Source: JBQTIQ01 sp052387955 (GTDB lineage Bacteria > Actinomycetota > Acidimicrobiia > Acidimicrobiales > JACDCH01). From it: a stretch of 29,098 nucleotides of DNA. Under the pieces are notes generated by a model, which had not been told where the DNA came from, ran no database searches, and saw only the letters and a program-made list of their open reading frames with translations. A program made the position numbers and the translations under genes. This document shows, piece after piece, positions 7,257-14,159 of the stretch; positions within the stretch are counted from its first letter, which is position 1, and each line of letters starts with the position of its first letter. Location of the stretch: contig JBQTIQ010000049.1 in NCBI GenBank assembly GCA_052387955.1, forward strand, positions 1 to 29,098, given 5' to 3'.

Positions 7257-7673
7257 ATGGCCCGTACCGACGCCAACCCGCCGATGCCCGACTTCCGCAC
7301 CGACTACGTGCTGCAGGAAGTCGACAACGAGTACCTCTCCCGGGCCGTCAAGCCCAAGCAGTTCATCCACATCGACCAGTCCGAGTGCATCACCTGCGAG
7401 GGCTGCGTCGACATCTGCCCGTGGAAGTGCATCCACATGGTGCAGGCCGGCGCCATCTCCGAGGCGGTCGGCACCGAGCAGCCCGGGCTCGACCCCTCGG
7501 ACCAGTACGTGTTCCTGATCGACGACGACGTCTGCACGCGTTGCGCCCTGTGCGTCGACCGTTGCCCGACCGGGGTCATCATCATGGGCAAGCTGGTCGA
7601 CGCCGGCGCCGAGGGCGACATCCATCAGCGCACCAACACCCATGGCTACGGCTACGGGATGCGGTTGGGTTAG
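7257..7673 (+). CDS. 2x[4Fe-4S] ferredoxin-like protein in the cytochrome b operon
   Basis: This 138-aa soluble protein has two classical cluster motifs: CITCEGCVDICP (Cys 44, 47, 50 and 54) and CTRCALCVDRCP (Cys 93, 96, 99 and 103). An acidic insertion of about 30 residues separates the two halves, and an extra Cys (58) sits near the first motif. It has no membrane segment. The fold resembles the NuoI/PsaC class of bacterial-type ferredoxins, but this is not NuoI, which is at 21998. It abuts the small membrane gene on one side and the cytochrome b gene on the other (10-bp gap). It probably passes electrons to or from the quinone-reactive membrane complex; the direction and partner are unknown. 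Confidence 0.9.
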   Translation: MARTDANPPMPDFRTDYVLQEVDNEYLSRAVKPKQFIHIDQSECITCEGCVDICPWKCIHMVQAGAISEAVGTEQPGLDPSDQYVFLIDDDVCTRCALCVDRCPTGVIIMGKLVDAGAEGDIHQRTNTHGYGYGMRLG

Positions 7674-7683
7674 GGAGCCACCC

Positions 7684-8463
7684 GTGGCCAAGACGATCCG
7701 GACCCGCAAGACCGTCATGCACTACGTGCACCGGTTCCTCGGTGCCATCCAGGGTTCACAGTTCTGGAACTCGATCTTCCGGCCGGGCTCGATCTTCCGC
7801 AAGGGCTACACCGACAGCCCTCGTAACCGGTCCTACGTGATCATGAACTCGGTGCTGTACCACCTGCACCCGGTCAAGGTGAAGCGCCACGCGGTCAAGG
7901 TCAGCTACACGCTCTGTCTCGGTGGGCTCAGCTTCTTCCTGTTCATCCACCTGACCGTGACCGGCATCTTCCTGATGTTCTTCTACCGGCCCACCGCGGC
8001 GCTGGCGTGGAACGACATCGCCAACCTGAAGACGTCGGTGGCCTTCGGTGAGCTGGTGCGCAACATGCACCGATGGGGTGCACACCTCATGGTGCTGTCG
8101 GTGTTCCTGCACATGGCCCGCGTCTTCTACCACGGCGCCTACAAGCCGCCCCGGGAGTTCAACTGGGTCATCGGTGTCATCCTGCTCACGCTGACCCTGT
8201 TGCTGTCCTTCACCGGCTACCTGCTGCCCTGGGACCAGCTGGCCCTGTGGGCGGTGACGGTGGGGACCAACATGATGGGCTACACGCCGGTCTTCGGTAA
8301 CCAGGTGCGATTCGTGCTGCTCGGTGGGGCCGAGATCTCGAGCGACACGCTGCTGCGGTGGTACGTGCTGCACGTGCTCATGTTCCCCTTCGTCCTGGTG
8401 ATCTTCCTGGCGGTGCACTTCTGGAGGGTCCGCAAGGACGGGGGCATCAGTGGGCCGCTGTAG
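7684..8463 (+). CDS. Cytochrome b6-like subunit of a quinol:cytochrome c oxidoreductase
   Basis: The 259-aa protein corresponds to the N-terminal four-helix half of cytochrome b, as in b6f and Firmicutes complexes. Axial heme ligands appear as His129/His143 (13 residues between) and His230/His245 (14 between, the b6 spacing). SFTGYLLPWDQLALWAVTVGTN (175-196) and the C-terminal RKDGGISGPL end are typical of b6. Cys78 in SYTLCLGGLSFF aligns with the b6 Cys that holds heme ci covalently. A soluble N-terminal extension of about 60 residues precedes the first helix. The start is GTG 7684, with GGGAG (7674-7678) five bases upstream. It works with the subunit IV-like protein, the Rieske protein and the cytochromes c encoded next to it. 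Confidence 0.93.
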   Translation: MAKTIRTRKTVMHYVHRFLGAIQGSQFWNSIFRPGSIFRKGYTDSPRNRSYVIMNSVLYHLHPVKVKRHAVKVSYTLCLGGLSFFLFIHLTVTGIFLMFFYRPTAALAWNDIANLKTSVAFGELVRNMHRWGAHLMVLSVFLHMARVFYHGAYKPPREFNWVIGVILLTLTLLLSFTGYLLPWDQLALWAVTVGTNMMGYTPVFGNQVRFVLLGGAEISSDTLLRWYVLHVLMFPFVLVIFLAVHFWRVRKDGGISGPL

Positions 8464-8481
8464 GGCGCGGGGGACGATGTC

Positions 8482-9336
8482 GTGACCGAGATCCCCGAAC
8501 ACCTGCGCAAACGGGCTGAAGAGGCGCGCCGCAAGGCCCAGGAGCGTGGGGGCGGCGCCGACGAGCCCGCGGCCCCCGCGCCCGCCGCCAGCGCCGAGGG
8601 CGCAGCCGACGCCCCCGCCGCGGCCGGCGAGCAGCCGGTGGCGAGCGAGGCGGCGAGCCGGATCCCCGCCCACCTGCTGGAGCGTTCACGGGCGGCCAAG
8701 GCCCGCTCCGAAGGCCCCGCCCCGGGCGATGGCGGCGCTGGCACCGGCACCGCCGCCGGGAGCACGGTCCCGGCCGCCACCGCCACCGCCACCGCCGGCT
8801 CGGTGGCCACCGCCGCCCCGCCCATCGCCGCCGGGCCCGGTGGTCACACCCAGCGGCTGCTCACCGTGGTCAAGTCGGGCTCGATCCAGGACGTGAAGGC
8901 CGCCCCGGTCGACAAGGTCCACGTCTGGCCTCACCTGCTGGTGATCGAGTTCGTGGCCTGCCTGGCCGCCACCGCCTTCTTGTTGGTCTTCGGTGCCCTG
9001 GTGCAGGCCCCCCTCCAGGTCCTGGCCAACCAGAACCAGACGCCCAACCCCTCCAAGGCGCCGTGGTACTTCCTCGGCCTCCAGGAGCTGCTGACGATGT
9101 TCCACCCGATGGTCGCCGGCGTGACGATCCCCGCCGTCGGGCTGCTCGGCCTGATCATCGTCCCCTACACCGACCGCAACCCGTCCAATCGGCCCGAGGA
9201 CCGCAAGTTCGCCATCGCCCTGATGACCTTCTTCTTGATGTTCTGGGCGGTCATCACCATCATCGGCATCTTCTTCCGCGGCCCCGGGTTCAACTTCACC
9301 TTTCCGTGGCGCGAAGGGCTGTTCTTCGAGCTGTGA
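8482..9336 (+). CDS. Cytochrome b subunit IV-like protein with long N-terminal extension
   Basis: The 284-aa product contains the C-terminal half of cytochrome b (about residues 145-284). Three helices are visible, and the quinol-site loop reads NPSKAPWYFLGLQELL (189-204), so the usual PEWY is APWY. Before it lies an extension of about 140 residues rich in Ala, Gly and Glu. It begins TEIPEHLRKRAEEARRK and repeats a related block, RIPAHLLERSRAAKARSEG, at 60-78. The first block matches the N-terminus of the minus-strand cytochrome c (5780-6553). GTG 8482 is the chosen start, with GGGGGA a few bases upstream. It forms the split cytochrome b with the preceding gene. Confidence 0.9.
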   Translation: MTEIPEHLRKRAEEARRKAQERGGGADEPAAPAPAASAEGAADAPAAAGEQPVASEAASRIPAHLLERSRAAKARSEGPAPGDGGAGTGTAAGSTVPAATATATAGSVATAAPPIAAGPGGHTQRLLTVVKSGSIQDVKAAPVDKVHVWPHLLVIEFVACLAATAFLLVFGALVQAPLQVLANQNQTPNPSKAPWYFLGLQELLTMFHPMVAGVTIPAVGLLGLIIVPYTDRNPSNRPEDRKFAIALMTFFLMFWAVITIIGIFFRGPGFNFTFPWREGLFFEL

Positions 9337-9391
9337 CCCCGCCCCGCTCTGACCCCCACGCCCTCGACGCCGGCCCGAGAGGAAACCTCCG

Positions 9392-10246
9392 ATGACCCTC
9401 GCCATCAGCGGTGGGCTCGTCGTCGGCATCGGTGTCGTCGTCCTCGGCCTGTTGGCGGTGCTGCTCGTCGCCGGGGCGGCCCGGCGCCGGGACACCGACG
9501 ACGCCACCGGCGACCTCAGCCGCGAGACCCGTGCCCGTGACAAGGAAGCCGCCGGCGACAAGCCCAAGCCCAGCCGGCAGGTCCGCAAGGCGGCCAACGC
9601 CGAACGCTCGGGTGCGGTGGTCAAGGCCAGCAGCGGGGCGGTGGCGCCGTGGGTCCCGCCCGATCCCGAGGCGCTCGGCGTCAGCCGGCGCCGGTTCCTC
9701 AACCGGGCCGTCGGGGTCATGACGGCGTTCAGCCTCAGCGCCTTCTTCGCCTCGATCCTCGGCTTCCTGTGGCCACCCGGTACTGGGGGCTTCGGCTCCA
9801 AGATCCGGTTCTCGAAGGCCGACCTCGACGCCGGCATCGAGACCGGCGAGGGTTTCGGCTACTTCCCCGAGGCCCGGATGTGGGTCACCGTGTACCCGGC
9901 GGCGGGACTGGCCAAGGCCGAGGCCGTCTACGGCCCCGAGGTCGTCGCCGGTATGCGGGCGGGTTACAACTTCCTCTACCAGAAGTGCGTCCACCTCGGC
10001 TGCCGAGTACCGGAGTGCAAGACGTCGCAGTGGTTCGAGTGCCCCTGCCACGGGTCGCAGTACAACCGGGTGGGCGAGCGCAAGGGAGGGCCGGCGCCCC
10101 GGGGCATGGACCGGTTCGCCACCGAAGTCGACGGCGACAGCTTCATCGTCGATACCGGGACCGTCATCCAGGGCCCGCCCCTCGGCACCAACACGACCGG
10201 GCAGGAAGCCGAAGGGCCTCACTGCATCGGCGCCGCGGAGCACTGA
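9392..10246 (+). CDS. Rieske [2Fe-2S] iron-sulfur protein
   Basis: The 284-aa protein carries both Rieske boxes: CVHLGC (ligands Cys199 and His201) and CPCHGSQY (Cys217 and His220), with Cys204 and Cys219 placed for the stabilising disulfide. A twin-arginine segment, SRRRFLNRAVGVM (98-110), leads into a hydrophobic anchor (about 108-127), fitting Tat-dependent export of the folded domain. Unusually, there is another hydrophobic helix at the very N-terminus (6-30) and a charged cytosolic linker before the RR motif, as in multi-span actinobacterial QcrA proteins. Cys209 is an extra Cys in the cluster loop. It takes the first electron from quinol and passes it to cytochrome c. GAGAGGA lies upstream of ATG 9392. 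Confidence 0.95.
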   Translation: MTLAISGGLVVGIGVVVLGLLAVLLVAGAARRRDTDDATGDLSRETRARDKEAAGDKPKPSRQVRKAANAERSGAVVKASSGAVAPWVPPDPEALGVSRRRFLNRAVGVMTAFSLSAFFASILGFLWPPGTGGFGSKIRFSKADLDAGIETGEGFGYFPEARMWVTVYPAAGLAKAEAVYGPEVVAGMRAGYNFLYQKCVHLGCRVPECKTSQWFECPCHGSQYNRVGERKGGPAPRGMDRFATEVDGDSFIVDTGTVIQGPPLGTNTTGQEAEGPHCIGAAEH

Positions 10247-10256
10247 GTTCTCTCCT

Positions 10257-11522
10257 GTGACACTTGCTGCCTTCACCGTCCAGAGCGTCGGCGCGGTCCT
10301 GGCCTTCCTGGTCGTCCTCGCCGTCGTCGGCTACTTCTTCGTCAACGTCCGCTACAGCGGCAAACGCGAGCTCGGGTCCGAGATCGAGGTCGCCGCCAAC
10401 CGCAAGCCGTACCTGTCCGACGAGGATCTCGAGGGCCCCAAGCTCGAGCGCACCCTCACCTGGGCCTTGGTCACGCTGTTCGTGATCGCCATCGGGCTGC
10501 CCCTGTACTGGATCCTCGAGCCCGGCCGCCAGGCCGGGGCCAAGGACGAGTTCAGCCGCCGCTTCGCCCAGGAGGGCGGTGAGTTGTTCGCGCCCGTTGG
10601 CGACAACCTGAACGCCCTCGGGTGCGCCGGCTGTCATGGGGGGATGAAGGCCACCGGGGGTTCGTCGGCGTACAACATCACCGAGCCCGACGGTTCGATC
10701 ACGTCGGTGAACTGGCAGGCGCCGGCACTGGACACGGTGCTGCTGCGCTACAGCCGTGAGGAAGTCACCTTCATCCTCACCTACGGTCGGCCGTTCTCGC
10801 CCATGCCGGCCTGGGGCGTCGAGGGCGGCGGGCCGTTGAACGAGCAGCAGGTGCAGAACCTGGTCGACTACATCGAGACGATCCAGGTGACCCCCGAGCA
10901 GGCCCAGCAACAGGTCCGCGACCAGCTCGCCGAAGCCATGGAGCAGACCGACGACGCCGGTCGGCCGCTCTACGCCTCCGAGGGAGAGGCGCTGTTCAAC
11001 CTGGGCCTCACCAACGGCTTCGCCGGCGGCGCGTTCTCCTGCGGGCGCTGCCACACCCAGGGCTGGTCGTACACGACCGACTACGACGAGCTGAAGCCGA
11101 TCAGCGGCTGCGGCGCGCTCGGGCCGAGCATGTGCGGCTCCTCGGTCGAGGAGCAGTTCCCCGCCCTCGAGACCTCCGAAGCGTGCCCGGTGCGCCGCGA
11201 CGGCACCTTCGACGCCTCGGTCTCGGTCACCACCACCACCGCTCCCGGTGGGTCCAGGCCCCCGGCCAGCGCCGCCCCCGGCGGTGCCGCGCTGTGTACC
11301 AACCCGTTCACCGACCACTTCGACTTCGTGTCCGAAGGCTCCGAGTCGGGCGAGGAGTACGGCCGGCACGGGCAGGGCAGCGGCAAGATGCCCGGCTTCG
11401 GCCTGCGCCCGGCGGAGGAGGCGCTGTTCTACATCAACGACGGCGCCGAACGCGAAGAGGGCCCCGGCATGTACCCGCCCGACCTGCTCCAGAAGCTCAT
11501 CGAGTACGAGCGGGGCCTGTAG
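10257..11522 (+). CDS. Diheme cytochrome c subunit, membrane anchored
   Basis: The 421-aa product has two N-terminal hydrophobic helices (about 8-29 and 67-86), then two cytochrome c domains with CAGCH (123-127) and CGRCH (262-266). Likely axial Met residues are 183 (SPMPAWG) and 378 (GKMPGFG). A Gln-rich helical linker (195-235) joins the domains. Between heme 2 and its Met lies a long insertion with four additional Cys (285, 293, 310 and 347) and a Thr/Pro/Ala/Gly stretch (323-345), probably disulfide-linked and surface exposed. The role resembles the diheme QcrC of actinobacteria, taking electrons from the Rieske protein towards an oxidase. GTG 10257 starts 10 bases after the Rieske stop. 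The gene that follows begins three bases after this one's stop. Confidence 0.92.
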   Translation: MTLAAFTVQSVGAVLAFLVVLAVVGYFFVNVRYSGKRELGSEIEVAANRKPYLSDEDLEGPKLERTLTWALVTLFVIAIGLPLYWILEPGRQAGAKDEFSRRFAQEGGELFAPVGDNLNALGCAGCHGGMKATGGSSAYNITEPDGSITSVNWQAPALDTVLLRYSREEVTFILTYGRPFSPMPAWGVEGGGPLNEQQVQNLVDYIETIQVTPEQAQQQVRDQLAEAMEQTDDAGRPLYASEGEALFNLGLTNGFAGGAFSCGRCHTQGWSYTTDYDELKPISGCGALGPSMCGSSVEEQFPALETSEACPVRRDGTFDASVSVTTTTAPGGSRPPASAAPGGAALCTNPFTDHFDFVSEGSESGEEYGRHGQGSGKMPGFGLRPAEEALFYINDGAEREEGPGMYPPDLLQKLIEYERGL

Positions 11523-11525
11523 GCG

Positions 11526-12530
11526 ATGCTGGCCTACGCCACCAACTTCGCCACCGTGCTGGCCGACATCGGCTGGGACCCCGAGATCCGCAACATCGTC
11601 TCGCTGTCGATCGGCATCATCGTGCTGGTGGGCTCGGTGCTGCTGTTGATCTCCACCAACGCCGGCCCCCGCACCGGCCTTCTGGTCACGCTCGCCTGTC
11701 TCATGGGCTGGATGACGCTGATGGGCCTGGTGTGGTGGGTGTACGGCATCGGGATGAAGGGCGAGCCTGCCCACTGGCGGGTGACCGAGATCAACCGGGG
11801 TGAGCTGGCGGTGGCCGCCAACGAAGAGGCGACCCGACTACCCACCCTCGACCGGGAGGCGCTGGTGGAGGAGATCCTCGACCGCCATCCCGAGCTGAGC
11901 GCGGTGGTCAACCCCGAGTCCCGGCCCGACAAGGTGCCCACCATCGGCGAGCTGGTCGAGGCCGACCCCGCCATCAAGGCCGAGTTCGGCCTCGAGCCCG
12001 ACGACCTCGGCGGTTGGCACATCCTGGAGCCCTCCAACAAGCAGCGCGGCGACGCCCAGGCCTCCGCCGACGCCGCCCTCGGCCCCGACGGGCAGGGCGT
12101 CTTCGAGTCGACGAGCGACTACAAGGTGCTGGAGGCCTACGACCGGGGCGGGAAGAACCACCGCTACGGCCTGTCCGACGGCAACCAGTGCGACGTGCGC
12201 TTGTGGGACCCCCATCTCGACGGCTGCTGGGAGCGGGTGCGAAAGAAGATCCTCAAGACCGTCAACGTCACCCACCCGGAGCACTTCGCCATCGTCCAGG
12301 TCCAGCGCGTCATCGAGCAGCCGGCCCCCGCCGGTGGCGGGGCGCCCCCCACGCCCCAGGTCGACGAGGACGCCCCGGTGTACAGCGTGATCATGATCCG
12401 CAGCCTGGGCGACACCCGGTTCCCGGCGTTCATGGTCTTTGTGACCAGCGGGATCCTCTTCGTCATCCTCTGCCGCACGCTGCACCGCCGCGACCAGCTC
12501 ATCGCCAGCAACCTCGCCGCCGCCGGGTAG
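11526..12530 (+). CDS. Three-helix membrane protein of unknown function between the cytochrome and nuo genes
   Basis: The 334-aa protein has two adjacent N-terminal helices (about 24-43 and 51-74), a soluble region of about 210 residues, and a C-terminal helix (about 299-318) ending in a basic tail (CRTLHRRDQLIASNLAAAG). The soluble part is acidic at first (LDREALVEEILDRHPELS) and later has two Cys (NQCDVRLWDP and DGCWERVRKK) that could form a disulfide. I see no heme or iron-sulfur motif and do not recognise the family. ATG 11526 lies three bases after the diheme cytochrome stop, and nuoA follows with its own strong ribosome site, so it is probably the last member of the quinol oxidase cassette, perhaps a structural subunit. 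Confidence 0.8.
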   Translation: MLAYATNFATVLADIGWDPEIRNIVSLSIGIIVLVGSVLLLISTNAGPRTGLLVTLACLMGWMTLMGLVWWVYGIGMKGEPAHWRVTEINRGELAVAANEEATRLPTLDREALVEEILDRHPELSAVVNPESRPDKVPTIGELVEADPAIKAEFGLEPDDLGGWHILEPSNKQRGDAQASADAALGPDGQGVFESTSDYKVLEAYDRGGKNHRYGLSDGNQCDVRLWDPHLDGCWERVRKKILKTVNVTHPEHFAIVQVQRVIEQPAPAGGGAPPTPQVDEDAPVYSVIMIRSLGDTRFPAFMVFVTSGILFVILCRTLHRRDQLIASNLAAAG

Positions 12531-12536
12531 AAGGAG
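12531..12536 (+). promoter_or_regulatory. Strong ribosome binding site of nuoA
   Basis: AAGGAG directly after the previous stop codon, four bases before ATG 12541. It is the best Shine-Dalgarno match seen in the window and marks the start of the complex I genes. Confidence 0.7.
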
Positions 12537-12540
12537 CGAC

Positions 12541-13008
12541 ATGGACCAGTACCTCCCCCTGGCCGCTCTCTTCGGGCTGGCCATCGGGTTCGGGATCTTC
12601 AGCGTCCTGGTCTCCAAGGCGCTGTCGCCCAAGCGGCCGTCGATGGCCAAGTCCGCGCCCTACGAGTGCGGCATCGTCCCCCAGCGCGACCCTCCCCAGC
12701 GGTTCCCGGTGCGGTTCTACCTGGTGGCGATGATCTTCATCGTGTTCGACATCGAGATCATCTTCCTGTACCCCTACGCCGTCGTACACCGCGACCTCGG
12801 TGCCGTCGGGTTGTGGGAGCTGGGGATGTTCTCGCTGGCGGTGTTCGCCGCCTTCATCTACCTGATCGGCAACGGCGCCCTCGACTGGGGCCCGGTCAAA
12901 CGTGCCCGCTCGACCGACGAGTCGGACATGGTGTCGGCGGGCCGGACGGCGGCCACTACGGTGCGCCGGGTGGGACTCGAAGGACGCCACGACCCCGAGG
13001 CGGCCTGA
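12541..13008 (+). CDS. nuoA: NADH-quinone oxidoreductase subunit A
   Basis: NuoA (155 aa) is a small three-helix subunit of the complex I membrane arm at the junction with the peripheral arm. The loop motif SAPYECGIVPQ and the acidic helix-2 signature FIVFDIEIIFLYPYA identify it. A C-terminal extension of about 35 residues after the third helix (RARSTDESDMVSAGRTAA) is longer than in many homologues. ATG 12541 is supported by AAGGAG four bases upstream. It follows the unknown membrane gene by 10 bases, so complexes III and I may share a transcript. A 42-bp spacer precedes nuoB. Confidence 0.95.
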   Translation: MDQYLPLAALFGLAIGFGIFSVLVSKALSPKRPSMAKSAPYECGIVPQRDPPQRFPVRFYLVAMIFIVFDIEIIFLYPYAVVHRDLGAVGLWELGMFSLAVFAAFIYLIGNGALDWGPVKRARSTDESDMVSAGRTAATTVRRVGLEGRHDPEAA

Positions 13009-13050
13009 CGTGCGAGCGCAGCGAGCGCTCCAGGCTGACGGCAAGGCACA
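13009..13050 (+). repeat. Short repeat-like spacer between nuoA and nuoB
   Basis: The 42-bp spacer contains GCGAGCGCAGCGAGCGCTCC, related to the block at 5740-5776. From GTG 13010, two bases after the nuoA stop, a 14-codon frame runs to TGA 13052-13054, which overlaps the nuoB GTG 13051 as GTGA. It follows the same geometry as the longer repeat spacers on its downstream side. No good ribosome site for nuoB is visible, so initiation by coupling is plausible. Confidence 0.45.
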
Positions 13051-13629
13051 GTGAAGATCCTCGGGATCGACACCGAGGTCGGCCTCGCCGGCGCCGAGCG
13101 CAACATCCTCACGGCCACGCTCGAAGAGGTCGTGAAGTGGGCGCGCCAGAAGAGCATGTTCCCGGCGACGTTCGGCCTGGCTTGTTGCGCCATCGAGATG
13201 ATGGCCACCGGCGGGGCCCACTACGACCTGGCCCGCTTCGGGATGGAGGTCTTCCGGGGCTCGCCCCGCCAGGCCGACCTGATGATCGTCGCCGGCCGGG
13301 TCTCCCAGAAGATGGCCCCGGTGCTGCGCCAGATCTACGACCAGATGATGGAGCCCAAGTGGGTCATCTCGATGGGCGTGTGCGCATCGACCGGGGGAAT
13401 GTTCAACAACTACGCGATCGTGCAGGGCGTCGACCAGATCGTTCCCGTCGACGTGTACGCCCCCGGTTGCCCGCCCGGTCCCGAGACCCTCTTGCACGCC
13501 ATCCTCACCTTGCACGAGCAGATCCGCACCGGTCAGCTGACTCGCCGCTACAAGGGTTCGGACGCGACGCCGAAGCCGGCCAACCGCCCCATCGGTGCGC
13601 CGGTGACGATTGCGGGTACCAAGTCGTGA
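13051..13629 (+). CDS. nuoB: NADH-quinone oxidoreductase subunit B (N2 cluster)
   Basis: NuoB (192 aa) binds cluster N2, the last iron-sulfur centre before quinone. The expected ligands are present: tandem Cys45-Cys46 in FGLACCAIEMM, Cys111 in GVCASTGG and Cys140 in PGCPPGPE. FGMEVFRGSPRQADLMIVAG is typical. The C-terminal tail (residues 160-192) is variable and basic. GTG 13051 is the start, and GTGA there overlaps the stop of a 14-codon spacer frame. Its own stop overlaps the nuoC start as GTGA (13626-13629). Confidence 0.97.
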   Translation: MKILGIDTEVGLAGAERNILTATLEEVVKWARQKSMFPATFGLACCAIEMMATGGAHYDLARFGMEVFRGSPRQADLMIVAGRVSQKMAPVLRQIYDQMMEPKWVISMGVCASTGGMFNNYAIVQGVDQIVPVDVYAPGCPPGPETLLHAILTLHEQIRTGQLTRRYKGSDATPKPANRPIGAPVTIAGTKS

Positions 13630-14159
13630 CGGACGGGGCCGCCCCCTCGGAGGCCGCACCCGCACCCGGCCCTGAAGCCTCCACCCTCTATGGCCTGGCG
13701 GCCACGGAGCACGGGGGCCAGGTATCGCTGCACCTCGACCGGGGCGAGCTGGCCGACACCGTCCTGCGCTTGCGCGACGAGCACGGTTTCGCCATGTGCC
13801 TCGACGTGTTCGGGGTCGACTACCTCGCCTACCGTCTTCCTCGAGACCTTCCCGACGGCATCGCCCCCGAACGCTTCGAGGTGGTCGTGCTGCTCCTGTC
13901 GCTCACCTCGCGCCAGCGCCTGCGCCTCCGGGTGCAGGTGCCCGAGGCGGACCCGGTGGTGCCGTCGCTGTTCTCGGTGCACCCCGGTTCGGAAGCCCCC
14001 GAGCGCGAGGTCTTCGACCTGTTCGGGGTCCGCTTCGAGGGCCATCCCGACCTCACCCGCATCCTGATGCCGGAGGACTGGATCGGGCACCCGCTGCGCA
14101 AGGACTACGCCATCGGGATGATCCCGGTGCAGTTCAAGGGCATCGAGAACAGCCGATGA
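13626..14159 (+). CDS. nuoC: NADH-quinone oxidoreductase subunit C
   Basis: NuoC (177 aa) is the 30-kDa-type peripheral subunit joined to NuoD. The conserved C-terminal signature EREVFDLFGVRFEGHPDLTR is present, followed by ILMPEDWIGHPLRKDYAIG. The N-terminal region of about 25 residues is Ala/Pro-rich and variable. The GTG 13626 start overlaps the nuoB stop, and the stop overlaps nuoD as ATGA (14156-14159), so B, C and D are translationally coupled. NuoC and NuoD are separate genes here, not fused as in E. coli. Confidence 0.95.
   Translation: MTDGAAPSEAAPAPGPEASTLYGLAATEHGGQVSLHLDRGELADTVLRLRDEHGFAMCLDVFGVDYLAYRLPRDLPDGIAPERFEVVVLLLSLTSRQRLRLRVQVPEADPVVPSLFSVHPGSEAPEREVFDLFGVRFEGHPDLTRILMPEDWIGHPLRKDYAIGMIPVQFKGIENSR

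Noticed and set aside
7257..7673. Second NuoI
   Set aside because: The cluster motifs are similar, but the NuoI-specific flanking segments are missing and the true NuoI lies in order at 21998-22738.
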